A DNA stretch of 64,000 nt from Deltaproteobacteria bacterium (GCA_016717595.1 JADKFE010000008.1:124001-188000); one strand, 5' to 3'; positions 8,313-19,100 are shown, numbered from the stretch's first letter. The notes: a model not told the origin generated them from the sequence alone. Translations and numbers: made by a program.

Positions 8313-9221
8313 TCAGAGGCGGCCAGCGGCGCGGAGGATGCCGTACCGTAGGCCGCCGTCGGAGGCCGTGAGGCCGTCGAGGCCCAGGCGAGAGAGCACC
8401 CCGGCGAGCACCGTCGCCCCGGCCATCAGGTACGGGGCGCGCTCGGGCGACACCGCCGCGAGCTGGGCGCGCTCGGCTGGGCTCGCCACGCGCAGGCGCT
8501 CGGCCCAGCCGCGCAGCGCGTCTCGGCTCACCCGCGCGCCGTGGACCTTGGCGCCGTCGTAGGTGGTGAGGCCGAGGGTCATCGCGGCCAGGGTCGTCGC
8601 GCTGCCCGCGACGGCGACGGCGACGGCCCCCTCGGGCGCGGGGCTCAAGGCGGCGCAGGCGGCCTCCACCGCGGCGCGGAGCGCGTCGAGCTGGGCCAAG
8701 CTCACCTCATCCCCCGCGGCGAAGGCCTCGGTGAGCCGCACGCTGCCGATCTCTAAGGAGACCCGGCTCACCATCGTGTCGCCTAAGCCGTGTACGACCT
8801 CGGTGGAGCCGCCGCCGAGGTCGATCACCACCCGGGGGCCGTCGCCCAGGTTGAGCCCACGCGCGGCGCCCAAAAAGGCGAGCTCCGCCTCCTCTTCGCC
8901 GGAGATTGTGCGGGGGCGAAGGCCCGTCTCGGCGGTGACCTTGGCGAAGAACTCCGCGGCGTCTGAGGCCCGCCGGGCGCCGGAGGTGGCGCAGACGAGC
9001 ACGTCCTCTGGGCGAACGCCCAGGGCGGCTGCGCGCTCGGCGTAGCGGTGAAGCAGGGCCAGCGCAAACGCCGCACGATCCGGGCGAAAGCGCCCGCCGT
9101 CGCCTAGCCCTTTGCCCAGCCCAACGACGACGGCCTCGTCGTGGAGCACCCTGCCCTCGCCGTCTACGACCGTGAGCAAGAGGCTGTTGCTGCCGATGTC
9201 AATCGCCGCCGAGACGCTCAC
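8313..9221 (-). CDS. ppx: Ppx/GppA-family phosphatase (exopolyphosphatase)
   Basis: The 302-residue product has the acetate/sugar-kinase-like actin fold of the family: AIDIGSNSLLLTVVDG at the N-terminus, VCATSGARRASD, a catalytic-loop SGEEEAELAFLGA and VIDLGGGSTEVVHG. Members hydrolyse polyphosphate or guanosine pentaphosphate, and the short length matches the single-domain Ppx type. Its GTG start overlaps the tolB stop as GTGA, making it the last gene of the tol operon. Whether it acts on polyphosphate or pppGpp cannot be decided from sequence. Confidence 0.92.
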   Translation of the reverse strand: MSVSAAIDIGSNSLLLTVVDGEGRVLHDEAVVVGLGKGLGDGGRFRPDRAAFALALLHRYAERAAALGVRPEDVLVCATSGARRASDAAEFFAKVTAETGLRPRTISGEEEAELAFLGAARGLNLGDGPRVVIDLGGGSTEVVHGLGDTMVSRVSLEIGSVRLTEAFAAGDEVSLAQLDALRAAVEAACAALSPAPEGAVAVAVAGSATTLAAMTLGLTTYDGAKVHGARVSRDALRGWAERLRVASPAERAQLAAVSPERAPYLMAGATVLAGVLSRLGLDGLTASDGGLRYGILRAAGRL

Positions 9222-10567
9222 CAGCTCAGCCGAGGTGACCAGGACGGGTTGGAGTAGCCGCCTTTGCCTTTGGTGGACTGCACCTGATGCCGACCATCCG
9301 CCGTGCTCATCCAGATGTGGTTGCCGCCGGAGCGGGTGGAGCTGAACGCGAGGTAGCGGCCGTCGGGGGACCAGGTCGGGTCCTCGTTGTCGCCTTGGCC
9401 TTGGGTGATCCGCACCGCCCCTTTGCCGTCGGTGCCGACGGTGAACACGTCAAACACGCCGTCGCGGCTCACATAGGCGATCTTGTCGCCTTTGGGGGAC
9501 CAGGCCGGGTCGGTGTTGTGGCCGCCGTTGAAGGTGACGCGCCGGGCGTCGCCGCCGGAGGCCGACATGACGTAGATCTGCACGCCGCCCGAGCGCTCGG
9601 AGGCGAAGGCCACCTGCCCGCCGTCGGGGGAGAAGGCCGGGGAGACGTCGATCCCCGAGGCGTTCGTGAGCTGGCCCAGGTTTCGGCCGGTCTCGGCCTC
9701 GAGCATGAACAGGTCGGTGTCGCCGGAGCCGTTCGACGAGAGGGTGACCGCGAGGCGATCCCCGGCGGGGTGCCAGGCCGCGCCGATGTTCACGCCGGGC
9801 CGGGCCGAGAGCCGGGTGGTGCGGCCCCGGGCCAGGTCCGCGATGTAGATGTCGGGGTTGCCCGAGCGGTAGCTGGTGAAGGCGATCTTTGCGCCGTCTT
9901 TGGACCACGCGGGCTGGAGGTTGATCGAGCCGTTCTGGGTGATCGACGTGAAACCTTCGCCGTCCACGTCCACAAGGGCGATCTCTTTGTTGCCCGAGCG
10001 CTGGGTGACCACGGCGAAGCGGGTGTTGAAGATGCCGGGCTCACCGGTGACCTGCAGGATGATCTCATCGGCGATGCGGTGGCCCATCCGCCGGGCCTGG
10101 TTGGGGTCGCCGGTGAAGGCCTTCGCGCCGAGCTTGCGGCGGCCGGGCACGTCGTACACCCACACCTCAGCGCGCACCTTGTCGCCGACGGACTCGACCT
10201 TGGTCTTGCCGAGCACCACGGCGTCGGGGACGTCCCAGTCCTCAAACTTGAACGTCCCCGGCTCAAGCCCAGCGCTGGCGGGCTCGATGAAGGCGTCGGG
10301 GTTTAAGACCTTGAAGTAGCCCGACATCTCCAGATCGTGCCGCACGACCTCCCACACCGTGTCCACCATCGCCGAGCCGCCCGTAGGCTTGGGGATCGCG
10401 ATGGGCACGTCGCGGTTGCCCGGCTTGTTGACCTCGATGATGAAGTCGGTCTTGGTGGCCTCCTGCGCGTAGCCCAGGGGCCCGCGCAGGCCCAGGCTGA
10501 GCACCGTGAGGCTGATGAGCGTGAGGCAGAGCGCACGCAACACACGAAGCAGGCGGGTGGGGATCAC
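9218..10567 (-). CDS. tolB: Tol-Pal system beta-propeller protein TolB
   Basis: TolB is a periplasmic protein that links TolA/TolR to Pal during outer-membrane constriction. The 449-residue product has a signal peptide, an N-terminal alpha/beta domain (residues about 45-180) and a six-bladed propeller with repeated SPDG/W motifs such as AFSPDGGQVAFASERSGG and TWSPDGRYLAFSSTRSGG. The GTG start overlaps the upstream tonB/tolA gene as GTGA, and the stop overlaps ppx. No pal gene follows, which is unusual. Confidence 0.95.
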   Translation of the reverse strand: MIPTRLLRVLRALCLTLISLTVLSLGLRGPLGYAQEATKTDFIIEVNKPGNRDVPIAIPKPTGGSAMVDTVWEVVRHDLEMSGYFKVLNPDAFIEPASAGLEPGTFKFEDWDVPDAVVLGKTKVESVGDKVRAEVWVYDVPGRRKLGAKAFTGDPNQARRMGHRIADEIILQVTGEPGIFNTRFAVVTQRSGNKEIALVDVDGEGFTSITQNGSINLQPAWSKDGAKIAFTSYRSGNPDIYIADLARGRTTRLSARPGVNIGAAWHPAGDRLAVTLSSNGSGDTDLFMLEAETGRNLGQLTNASGIDVSPAFSPDGGQVAFASERSGGVQIYVMSASGGDARRVTFNGGHNTDPAWSPKGDKIAYVSRDGVFDVFTVGTDGKGAVRITQGQGDNEDPTWSPDGRYLAFSSTRSGGNHIWMSTADGRHQVQSTKGKGGYSNPSWSPRLSW

Positions 10568-11334
10568 TGGACGTCCGAAGGAGAGAAGACGAGGTTCAAG
10601 ACCCAGGGCGGGTTGCCGCCGAGCACCTCAGCGGAGGGCTGGGGGACCTGGGGCGTCTTCGAGACGGCACGGAGCGCGGCGGCGTCAAACGAGGGGTCAC
10701 CGCTCGTCTTCTTCACCTCAAAGCCCTTGACGTTCCCTGCGCCGTCGATGGTCACCAACACATGCACCTTGAGCTTGGAGTTGGTGGAGATGGTCGAGAA
10801 GTTGGGCAGGATGGCCTGCTTGACCTTCTCGCCGTACATCGCCTTCTTGGGGTCGCCGACTCCGGTGGAGGAACCCGTCGCGCCTTCGACACCATCCTCG
10901 GACGTGGCGAGGCGATCTTCGCTGCCTAAGGCGGCCATGGCGTCGCGGCGGGCCTCATCCCGGCGGAGCTGATCCTTGATCTTCTCAAGCTCCTTCTCTC
11001 GGGCCTTGGGATCGCCCTCGGGCTTGGGAGCGTTGGGGTCGTTGATGGCCAGGGTAGCGTCGCTCGGCGGCGTCGGCGGCGCGACCGTAGGCTCCACCGC
11101 GCCCTGCACGGGATCGGGCGTGCGGCTCGCCTTCTGGGGCTGGCGGGTGGTCTGCTTGGGCATAGGCATCAGGCTGACCTCAAGGACCTCGTCGGGGTCG
11201 ATGAGGGGCTTGGGCGGGCCGGAGAGTTTGCCGCCCAACAAGAGCGCCGCGGCCACGACGACGTGCAGCCCCACCGACATCGGCAGGGCGGCGCCAGGGC
11301 GCAGAGGATCAGGCTGAAGGACGGACTTCAACAT
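10564..11334 (-). CDS. TonB/TolA-type energy transducer
   Basis: The 256-residue product has one N-terminal membrane helix (SVGLHVVVAAALLLGG), a Pro-rich stretch, a charged helical stretch (residues about 100-135) and a C-terminal TonB/TolA domain with KVHVLVTIDGAGNV. It should carry proton-motive force from TolQ/TolR to the outer membrane. In this operon position it most likely does the TolA job, although the C-terminal domain reads like TonB. It starts 6 bp after tolR and overlaps tolB. An Asn/Asp cluster (TLAINDPNAPKPEGD) lies in the linker. Confidence 0.85.
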   Translation of the reverse strand: MLKSVLQPDPLRPGAALPMSVGLHVVVAAALLLGGKLSGPPKPLIDPDEVLEVSLMPMPKQTTRQPQKASRTPDPVQGAVEPTVAPPTPPSDATLAINDPNAPKPEGDPKAREKELEKIKDQLRRDEARRDAMAALGSEDRLATSEDGVEGATGSSTGVGDPKKAMYGEKVKQAILPNFSTISTNSKLKVHVLVTIDGAGNVKGFEVKKTSGDPSFDAAALRAVSKTPQVPQPSAEVLGGNPPWVLNLVFSPSDVQ

Positions 11335-11340
11335 TCCGGC

Positions 11341-11760
11341 TCACTCCGAGGCCGCGCCCGGCTGCGTCACGAGGCCCACCTTGCCGATCCCGGCGGCCTG
11401 GGCCACGCTCATCATCCGGATCACCTTCTCATAAGGCAAGGCGCCGTCGGCTTTGACAAAGATGGCCTGGTCGGGGTTCGCCTCACGAATGGCCCGCAGC
11501 TTCACCTGGAGCTCTTCAAAGGTGAACTCGCTCTCGTTGATGAAGTATTTGCCGTCTGCGGTCAACGAGAGGACGAGCTGCTCCTCCTCGGAGACCAAGG
11601 GCGGGGACTGGGACTTGGGCAGCTCGATGTCGACGCCTTGCACCATCATCGGCGCGGTCACCATAAAGATGATGAGCAGCACCAACATGACGTCCACGAA
11701 GGGCGTCACGTTGATCTCGGCCATCATCCCGCCGCGGTCACCGCCGCTGCTCATGCCCAT
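11341..11760 (-). CDS. tolR: ExbD/TolR biopolymer transporter
   Basis: The 139-residue product has the classical layout: a short cytoplasmic N-terminus ending MAEINVTPFVDVMLVLLI, one membrane helix containing the conserved Asp of the proton channel, and a periplasmic domain. It works with TolQ as the proton-driven motor. It lies 12 bp after tolQ and 6 bp before the TonB/TolA gene. The operon with tolB favours TolR over ExbD. Confidence 0.92.
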   Translation of the reverse strand: MGMSSGGDRGGMMAEINVTPFVDVMLVLLIIFMVTAPMMVQGVDIELPKSQSPPLVSEEEQLVLSLTADGKYFINESEFTFEELQVKLRAIREANPDQAIFVKADGALPYEKVIRMMSVAQAAGIGKVGLVTQPGAASE

Positions 11761-11772
11761 AACGGCCCCCGC

Positions 11773-12510
<738 letters not shown>

Positions 12511-12525
12511 GCGGAGATGGACCTC

Positions 12526-13443
12526 TTAGGTGCGGTTTTTGGGCTCAATGGGGCCGCTCGCGCGGCGCCCGCTCCAGGCGCTCATCCCACCGTTGACGGT
12601 GTAGATGTCGTGACCCCCGATGGAGGTCATAAACTCCGCGGCGGCGGCGGAGCGGTCTCCGGCTTGGCACACGAAGATGAGCTGCTGGGTTTGTTTGAGC
12701 TCGTGGTAACGGTGGGGAAGCTCATCCACCTGGATGTGGATGGCGTCGGGGGAGCGGTCGGCCTCGACCTCGGAGCGTGTGCGCACATCGACGAGCAGGT
12801 AGGGCGAGCTCGCCTGGTCAAGGAGCTTCTCGGCCTCGGCGGAGGTGATCTCCTGGACGAGCTGGGCGGGCTTGCCTGGGTCACGCACACGCGAGGCGCC
12901 GGACTGGGCGGCGGCGGGGCCAGCGCTCGCGCGGTCCTCGTCAAGCTCGACGCCTTGGGCGGCGGCGGCGGCGCGCAGGAGCGTGATCACCTCGGGGAAG
13001 CCGCGCTCGGAGAGGCGCACCTTTTGGTCTTTGCCGATGAGGAAGACCGCGTCCCGGCACATCGGCAGCGCCCGGCGGGAGGCGCCGAAGGCCCGGGCGG
13101 TGAGCGCGAGGGGGTCGTAGACGAAGTGGAACTGCACGCGGAAGTGCGCGCGCAGCTCACGGAGGCGGTCGGTGCGGTTGGTGTTCACCGCGAAGATGAC
13201 CGTCTCTAGCGCCTCAAAGCGGGCGCGGGCGGCCTCAAGCTCCTTCACAAACCGCTCGGTGCCTTCGCCCTCGTCGGCGAAGAACACGAGCAGCACGTTG
13301 AGGTTGCCCTCAAAGTCCCGCAGCTTGATCCAGGTGCCATCGTCGGCGGTGAGCGACAACGGCGGCGCCAAGGCCCCTTCCGGGAGGGGGCTCAGCCGCA
13401 GCATGTCTCGAATGACGCCCATGGGTGCTTCCTCTTGATCCAT
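12526..13443 (-). CDS. Peroxiredoxin-like domain fused to a rhodanese domain
   Basis: The 305-residue protein has two parts. Residues about 10-155 read as an AhpC/TSA thioredoxin-fold domain (GALAPPLSLTADDGTW, LLVFFADEGEGTERF). The peroxidatic Cys expected after the Thr is absent: that position is in TERF. Residues about 185-295 are a rhodanese domain with an intact loop (FVCQAGDRSAAAAEF) and therefore a likely sulfur-accepting Cys. The first half is probably catalytically dead as a peroxidase. The gene starts the part of the operon that leads into tolQ. A later start at the second Met (MGVIRD) is possible. Confidence 0.8.
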   Translation of the reverse strand: MDQEEAPMGVIRDMLRLSPLPEGALAPPLSLTADDGTWIKLRDFEGNLNVLLVFFADEGEGTERFVKELEAARARFEALETVIFAVNTNRTDRLRELRAHFRVQFHFVYDPLALTARAFGASRRALPMCRDAVFLIGKDQKVRLSERGFPEVITLLRAAAAAQGVELDEDRASAGPAAAQSGASRVRDPGKPAQLVQEITSAEAEKLLDQASSPYLLVDVRTRSEVEADRSPDAIHIQVDELPHRYHELKQTQQLIFVCQAGDRSAAAAEFMTSIGGHDIYTVNGGMSAWSGRRASGPIEPKNRT

Positions 13444-13458
13444 TCTCGCGCGCGGGGT

Positions 13459-14187
13459 CTAACCGGTCGAGGGGGACTTCGCTTGTGGGGGGACGACCTC
13501 GGCCTCTGTGGCGTCGTCTAAGGGCTCTCCGGTCCATGTGCGGCGCAAAACGGCCTGGAGACGCGCGGCGCGCTCACCCAAGGATCGGCGCGCGTAGAGG
13601 GTAGAGCTGGCGACGGAGAGGCCCGGCACCAGGCGCATCACCCGGCGCAGGGCCACGGAGACGAGCTTGTCGCCGGTGGCGCGCACGGCCCAGCCGACGG
13701 CCTGGGGCGCGGCGGGGAGCTGTTTGGTGATGACCGCGGGGAGATCCCGCACCCGCAGCGCGGGGCCGCCGGGCTCGGGCAGAGGGAGCTCGAAGGCGGC
13801 GGCCAAGGCGCGGCGCAGGGCGAGCTGCCCCGCCTCGCTCTCGGGGTCGAGGCCGTAGACCACGGCGAGGCGCTGGCCCAGCCGCAAGAGGTGGACGAGG
13901 GAGGCGACGAGCTCCGGCGGCACCCCCGCGGCCCCGGCGAAGGCCCCGGCGGCGCCGATGTACCCGGCGCGGCTGCGAGAGCGGGCGATGAGCGCCTCGG
14001 CGGAGCGATCGAGCTCAAAGAGCTCCGGGGACAGGCCGCTTGTGGGGTCGTGGTAGACGAGACCTTCGGCCTCTAGCTCACGGCGGATCTCCCCTGCGCT
14101 CAAGGAGACAGAGCCGTAGATTGACGTGAGGAGATCCACGTCGAGGCGCTCTTGCAGCGCGTCTTGAAGGGGCGACCAGATCGCCAT
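13459..14187 (-). CDS. EcsC-family-like protein
   Basis: The 242-residue product has the features I associate with EcsC-type proteins: a YGLDPESEAGQLALRRALAAA segment in the middle, preceded by a hydrophobic helix (GVPPELVASLVHLLRLGQ), and an AVGWAVRATGDK-type segment near the C-terminus. EcsC function is poorly defined. I chose the ATG at 14187 because the upstream open frame is out of character with coding DNA. It precedes the redoxin/rhodanese gene by 15 bp and is likely the first gene of the tol operon. The family call is moderate. Confidence 0.65.
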   Translation of the reverse strand: MAIWSPLQDALQERLDVDLLTSIYGSVSLSAGEIRRELEAEGLVYHDPTSGLSPELFELDRSAEALIARSRSRAGYIGAAGAFAGAAGVPPELVASLVHLLRLGQRLAVVYGLDPESEAGQLALRRALAAAFELPLPEPGGPALRVRDLPAVITKQLPAAPQAVGWAVRATGDKLVSVALRRVMRLVPGLSVASSTLYARRSLGERAARLQAVLRRTWTGEPLDDATEAEVVPPQAKSPSTG

Positions 14188-14357
14188 CCCGAGCCTCACT
14201 TTCCCCCTGCTTAACCCGGCGTGGCCCCGGCGGCGGAGAGATGGGCCCTCGTGGGACACGATCGCCCTCGGGCCCCGCACAGGCGGTCCACGCGGGGCTG
14301 AGCGAGGCCCGGTCATTCCTGAGTCGGCTTGGGTTCGCCACCCCGCGAGGTCCGGGC

Positions 14358-14374
14358 TATAGGGCCGACGGAGG
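14358..14374 (+). promoter_or_regulatory. TATAGG box and GGAGG ribosome-binding site
   Basis: TATAGG lies at 14358-14363. GGAGG at 14370-14374 is 5 nt before the GTG at 14380 and decides that start over the upstream in-frame codons. The 192-bp gap to the divergent ecsC-like gene holds nothing else that I can support. Confidence 0.4.
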
Positions 14375-14379
14375 TAGGA

Positions 14380-15261
14380 GTGCACGCCGAACCTGCTGTG
14401 GACCTCTCGGGGCTGTTGGCTTTGCCCTTGGGCAAACGAATTGGCCCCCTCACGACACTGGCCCAGACGCTCGTAGACCGGCAGGACGCCGGGGACGAGC
14501 TCGACACCGCGACGCGCGACGCGGTGGTTCAAGGCATCATCGATCTGATCAACGCCTGCGCAGGCACGGGAAAAGAGCGCCTCGCGCTCGGTGAGGCCTT
14601 GGGCCGCCTGGGTGATCCTCGCCTGCGCAGCCCGTCCGACGCCGAGTACTGGGCCACGGTCTCCGTCACCGATGGTGACCTGCTCGTGGGCCGTTACCCG
14701 GTCACCACCGCCGAGTGGCAAGAGTTCGCCCGCTCCGGCGGCTACGAGCGCGACGAGCTGTGGTCCCCCGAGGGCCTCGCCTGGCGCGGCTCCGGCGTTC
14801 GCCTGTGGCCTGAGCTCGCCACCCGCCCCGCCGTGGCGCACCTCATCATCCCCAACCAGCCCGTCGTCGGCGTCACCTGGCACGAGGCCAACGCCTACGC
14901 CAAGTCCCAAGGCGCCCGGCTGCTCACCTTCTCCGAGCGCCTCGACGTCGTGCGTGGCCGCGAGAAGCGCCCCTACCCCTGGGGTGAGCCCTTCGGCCAA
15001 GGCAACGCCAACACCGCTGAAGAGGTGCTGGAGAAGCCCTCCGCCATCGGCCTCTACATCTCCGATCGCACCCCCGAGGGTGTGTCCGACCTCGCGGGCA
15101 ACGTCGCGGAGTGGACGGCGGACGAGATGGGCGACGAGCGGGTGATCGCCCCCGGCTCCTGGAAGCAGGTGTCGATGGCGGCCTGGGCCAAGGCCCGGCA
15201 CTTTGAGCCCCCCGACGCCCGGCAGATCGATCTGGGCTTCCGGATCTGCCGAGACCTCTGA
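14380..15261 (+). CDS. FGE-sulfatase-fold (SUMF1-like) protein lacking catalytic Cys
   Basis: The 293-residue protein has a helical N-terminal third and then a formylglycine-enzyme fold: VGRYPVTTAEWQEFARSG, VVGVTWHEANAYAKSQGARL, SDLAGNVAEWTAD and a C-terminal LGFRICRDL. These strands are shared by the whole family. The catalytic cysteines of true formylglycine-generating enzymes, which sit between the GSW and GFR motifs, are absent (SMAAWAKARHF). It is therefore more likely a ligand-binding or structural member. It has no signal peptide. The stop overlaps the hemF start (TGATG), so the two are coupled. Confidence 0.82.
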   Translation: MHAEPAVDLSGLLALPLGKRIGPLTTLAQTLVDRQDAGDELDTATRDAVVQGIIDLINACAGTGKERLALGEALGRLGDPRLRSPSDAEYWATVSVTDGDLLVGRYPVTTAEWQEFARSGGYERDELWSPEGLAWRGSGVRLWPELATRPAVAHLIIPNQPVVGVTWHEANAYAKSQGARLLTFSERLDVVRGREKRPYPWGEPFGQGNANTAEEVLEKPSAIGLYISDRTPEGVSDLAGNVAEWTADEMGDERVIAPGSWKQVSMAAWAKARHFEPPDARQIDLGFRICRDL

Positions 15262-16169
15262 TGCGGGATCGGTTCGTGGCCATGGTCGAGTCTACCCAAG
15301 ACTCGATCTGCGCGGCCATTGAGGCGCTGGACGGCGGCGCCACCTTCGTCGAGGACCGCTGGGAGCGCCCCGGCGGCGGCGGCGGTCGCTCCCGCGCGCT
15401 GCAAGAGGGCCGGGTGTTTGAGAAGGCCGGGGTGAACGTCTCGGCGGTGTTCGGCACGCTCACCGACGCCGCCGCGGCCGCCATGCGCGCCAGCCACCCC
15501 AAGCTCGGCGACGAGCGCCGCTTCTTCGCCACGGGCGTGAGCCTGGTGCTGCACCCGCACAACCCCATGGCGCCCACGGTTCACGCCAACTACCGCTACT
15601 TTGAGCTCGGCGACGGCGCCGCTCCCGGCTCGTGGTGGTTCGGCGGCGGGGCGGATCTCACGCCGAGCTACCTCTTTGATGAGGACGCCGCCCACTTTCA
15701 CCGGGCCCACCACGACGCCTTGGCCCGGCACGGCGCTGAGTATTACCCCCGCTTCAAGCGCTGGTGTGACGACTACTTCCACATCCAGCACCGCGGCGAG
15801 CGCCGGGGCGTCGGCGGCATCTTTTTTGATGACCTCGCCGGAGACGACCGCGACGCGCTGTTCGCCTTGGTCTCAGACTGCGCCGGGGCGTTTCTGCCCG
15901 CGTACATGCCCATCGTGAAGCGCCGGTTTGAGCTTCCTTATGACGAGGCCAACAAACGCTGGCAGCAGCTTCGCCGGGGCCGCTACGTCGAGTTCAACCT
16001 CGTCTGGGACCGCGGCACCCTCTTCGGCCTGCGCACCGACGCCCGGGTGGAGAGCGTGCTGATGTCGTTGCCGCTCACCGCGCGCTGGGAGGTCAACGCC
16101 CAGCCCCAGCCCGGCAGCGAAGAGGCCCGCCTCGTGGCGGTCTTGCGGGAGCCTCGGGACTGGCTCTGA
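15261..16169 (+). CDS. hemF: Oxygen-dependent coproporphyrinogen III oxidase
   Basis: HemF decarboxylates coproporphyrinogen III to protoporphyrinogen IX with O2 in haem synthesis. The 302-residue product matches the family length and shows its hallmark segments: GGGGRSRALQEG, PHNPMAPTVHANYR, GGGADLTPSYLFDEDA, FHIQHRGERRGVGGIFFDDL and ARWE near the end. Use of the aerobic enzyme implies that the organism sees oxygen. It overlaps the upstream FGE-fold gene by one base and ends 10 bp before the convergent tamA. Confidence 0.96.
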   Translation: MRDRFVAMVESTQDSICAAIEALDGGATFVEDRWERPGGGGGRSRALQEGRVFEKAGVNVSAVFGTLTDAAAAAMRASHPKLGDERRFFATGVSLVLHPHNPMAPTVHANYRYFELGDGAAPGSWWFGGGADLTPSYLFDEDAAHFHRAHHDALARHGAEYYPRFKRWCDDYFHIQHRGERRGVGGIFFDDLAGDDRDALFALVSDCAGAFLPAYMPIVKRRFELPYDEANKRWQQLRRGRYVEFNLVWDRGTLFGLRTDARVESVLMSLPLTARWEVNAQPQPGSEEARLVAVLREPRDWL

Positions 16170-16179
16170 GCTTGGCCCC

Positions 16180-19100
16180 TCAGAGGTCGCCGACGCTGAT
16201 GTGAAACCGCAGCAGCTCCTCCCCGCGGGCCTCGGCCCAAGGGTAGAGGCGATAGCCCGGGTTCAGGGCCAGATCGACCTGCAGCGGGCCGAGCGGGGTG
16301 ACCTGGCGGATGCCGACCCCCGCGGAGAAGCGTAAGAGCGGCTCGTCGTAGCGCACCTGGGAGGTGTACCGCACGGTCTGGTCGAGGAAGTACACGTTGC
16401 CGACGTCGGTAAACAAGCAGAGCGAGGTGGTGTCCCACGAGGCGAGGCCCAGGGTTGGGAACGGCAACCACAGCTCCGCGGTGCCCAGCAACATCGAGTC
16501 GCCGCCCGTGGCCACCCAGCGCTCGGGGCTGTCTCGGCCGACGTACTCCGCGAGATCGTTGATCTCTTCAGGCAAGGCGAGCTCGCCCTGGGGCACGGCG
16601 TTCGCGGGGCCGACGCTGTCGAGGGTGTAGCCGCGCAGGGTGGACGCGCCGCCGATTCGGAAGCGGTCCTCGACGGCCAAGGTGGTGCCGCGCCCAGCCA
16701 CCCACGAGGTGCCCGCCTGGGCCCGAAGCTGGACGCTCAAGGCCCCGACCGGGCGTAACCAGCGCACCTGAGAGCTGATCTTCACCCCGACGATCTCGCT
16801 GCTGAGCGGGTCGAAGGTGTCGAGCTGGGCCGAGATCAGCGCGCCGCGGCTGGGGTTGAACGGGCTGTCGCGGCGGTCGGAGAGGTACCGCACGGTGACG
16901 CCGCCTTGGCGCCGGGGGCCGACGGGCAGGCCGGAGGGATCTGTGAGCACGGGGTAGTCGAGGTCCAGCGAGCCCAGCCAAGGGTCGCCGGAGACGAAGG
17001 CGCCGGGGTCGGTGTCCTCTAACCAGCGGTACTGGAGCCGATACTCGATGGCGAGGTAGTCCGTGGGCCGCAGGGGCAGCTCGACGCCGACGCCCACGCC
17101 CATTCGTGAGGTGCGAAAGGTCGGCTCTTGGTCTTGTTCGTTGAGCAGGACGTCAAAGAAGAAGGTCTGGTTGTTGAGCGGCAGGTTCGGCGCCTCGTAC
17201 CGAAGGCCCGCGCGCCACTCGGGCGTGTTGGTGTCCAGCGTCCACTCATCGCCGACGTAGCCCAGGCCGATCTGGCCGAGCGCGGAGACCTGGTGGGCCA
17301 AGCCGAAGACGTGGCGCCGGGTGACGCGGCCGAAGCTGCGCACGCCCTCGTCCGTGGCCACACCGCCGCCGACCTCAAACGCCCAGGTGGGGCGCTCTTG
17401 TACGTCGATGACGAGGTCTCGGAGGCGATCCCCTTCGCCTTGTAGGCTCATGTCGACCAGGGTGAAGCTGTTGAGATCGTACAGCTCGTTGCGCGTCTGG
17501 GCGAGGCCGTCGGGGGTGATCGGCTGGCCGGTCTGGAGCCGCACCTCGTCCTCGATCACCGTGCGCCGGGTGCGCCGGGCGCCGCGGATGATGACGTTTC
17601 GTAGGTAGAGCCGCTCGCCGGGCTGGACCTCGATCACCGCCACCGCGGCGGCGCGGTCTTCAGAGAGCCGGGTGGAGACGCGCACGTCGGCGCCGAGATA
17701 CCCCAAGGCGCGATGGCGCTCGGCGACCTCTTGGGCGAAGGTCTGGAGCGCCGCCGGGCTCAAGGGCTGGCCGACCAGGGCGAGGCCCTCGACGGTGAGC
17801 GTCTCGGAGAGCTCCGCGGCGCCGCCCACCAGCTCTAAGCCCGCGAGCAGGGTGCGGGGCCCCTCCTCCACCTGGATGACGGCCCGAGCCCGGGGCCCGA
17901 AGGCGGTGAGGCTGAGGTTGAGGGGCTCGGCGCTGAGGCTCGCGCTGAGGAAGCCGTTGGAGCGGTAGAGCTCGGTGAGCACGGCCAGGGCGCGGTCTAG
18001 CTCCTCGGGGGTGACGCGGCCCAAGGCGAGGACGTCGGGGCTGGCCTCGGCGGCGGCGGCGGCGAGCTGATCCGAGGTGAAGTGAGTCACGCCGACGAAG
18101 CTCAGGGCGTGGCGGCGGGTGAGGCGGGTGCGGGGGCCCGGCGTCGATGTCGATGAGCAGGCGGCGCTGGCCGGGCTCCTCGACAAGCGACACGTTCACC
18201 TCAGCCTCCCAGTACCCAAACGAGCGTGTGGTGGCCGTGACCCGCTCGACCAGCTCGGGCACGAGGCGCTGGCTCACCCGGCCCTCGGCCTCGACCCCCA
18301 AGGCCTCACGCACAAGATCCCGCTCGCGCCAGCCGAGGCCGTCGATCTCGATGAGCAGACGATCTCCCGGATCGACGACCACGACGAGGCGCGCGCCCTC
18401 GATCCCCTCGGCCTCATCCTCTTGGCCGAGCAGGCTCACCCGGGCTTGGGGCCAGCCCGCCTCGCGGAGCGCCTGGGTGAGATCGGCCCGGGCCGCGCGT
18501 AGGGTGTCGGGCTTCACCCGGCGACCCCGGCGTAGACCCGCCTCACGCAGGATTCGCCGCATCTTTCGCTCGGAGAGCGCCGGCTCCCCAGAGAACGACA
18601 GGCCGATCAGCGGGCGGGCCTCCCCCTCGCGGACCCGCACGGTCACCGCGAGGCGCCCCGCGTCTTGGGTGACCACGTCGATGGTGACCTGGGTGCCCAC
18701 GAAGCCCTCGGCCTCGTAGCGGTTGAGCACCCCCTGCCGCGCGCCGTCGAGGTCTTGGGCGGGCAACATCCGCGCCCCCAACGCGAGGCCCGCGGCGACG
18801 AGCACCTCCCGCCGGGGCAAGGCGCGAGCGCCCTCGACCTCTAGCTCCGCGATCACCGGGGCGGGCCACACACGGTAGGTCAACCACACGCCGGGCACGG
18901 GCTCGCCTTGGTCGTTCAAGGCGACGCCGGGCTCGGCCTCGGCGAGCACCTCGGAGAACAGGCCGGTGCTGTAGAGCACCGCGAGGTCGGAGCGGATGAC
19001 CTGCACGCTGTAACGATCGCCTTGGCGGGCCTGCAGAAGAGGCTCAAGGTTCTCATCGGGCAGCTCACCCCCGGACGCCTCCAGGTTCACCTGGCCGACG

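Noticed and set aside
18115..18150. Programmed ribosomal frameshift in tamA
   Set aside because: There is no slippery heptamer or downstream structure. The other breaks in the window, some needing the opposite correction, make error more likely.
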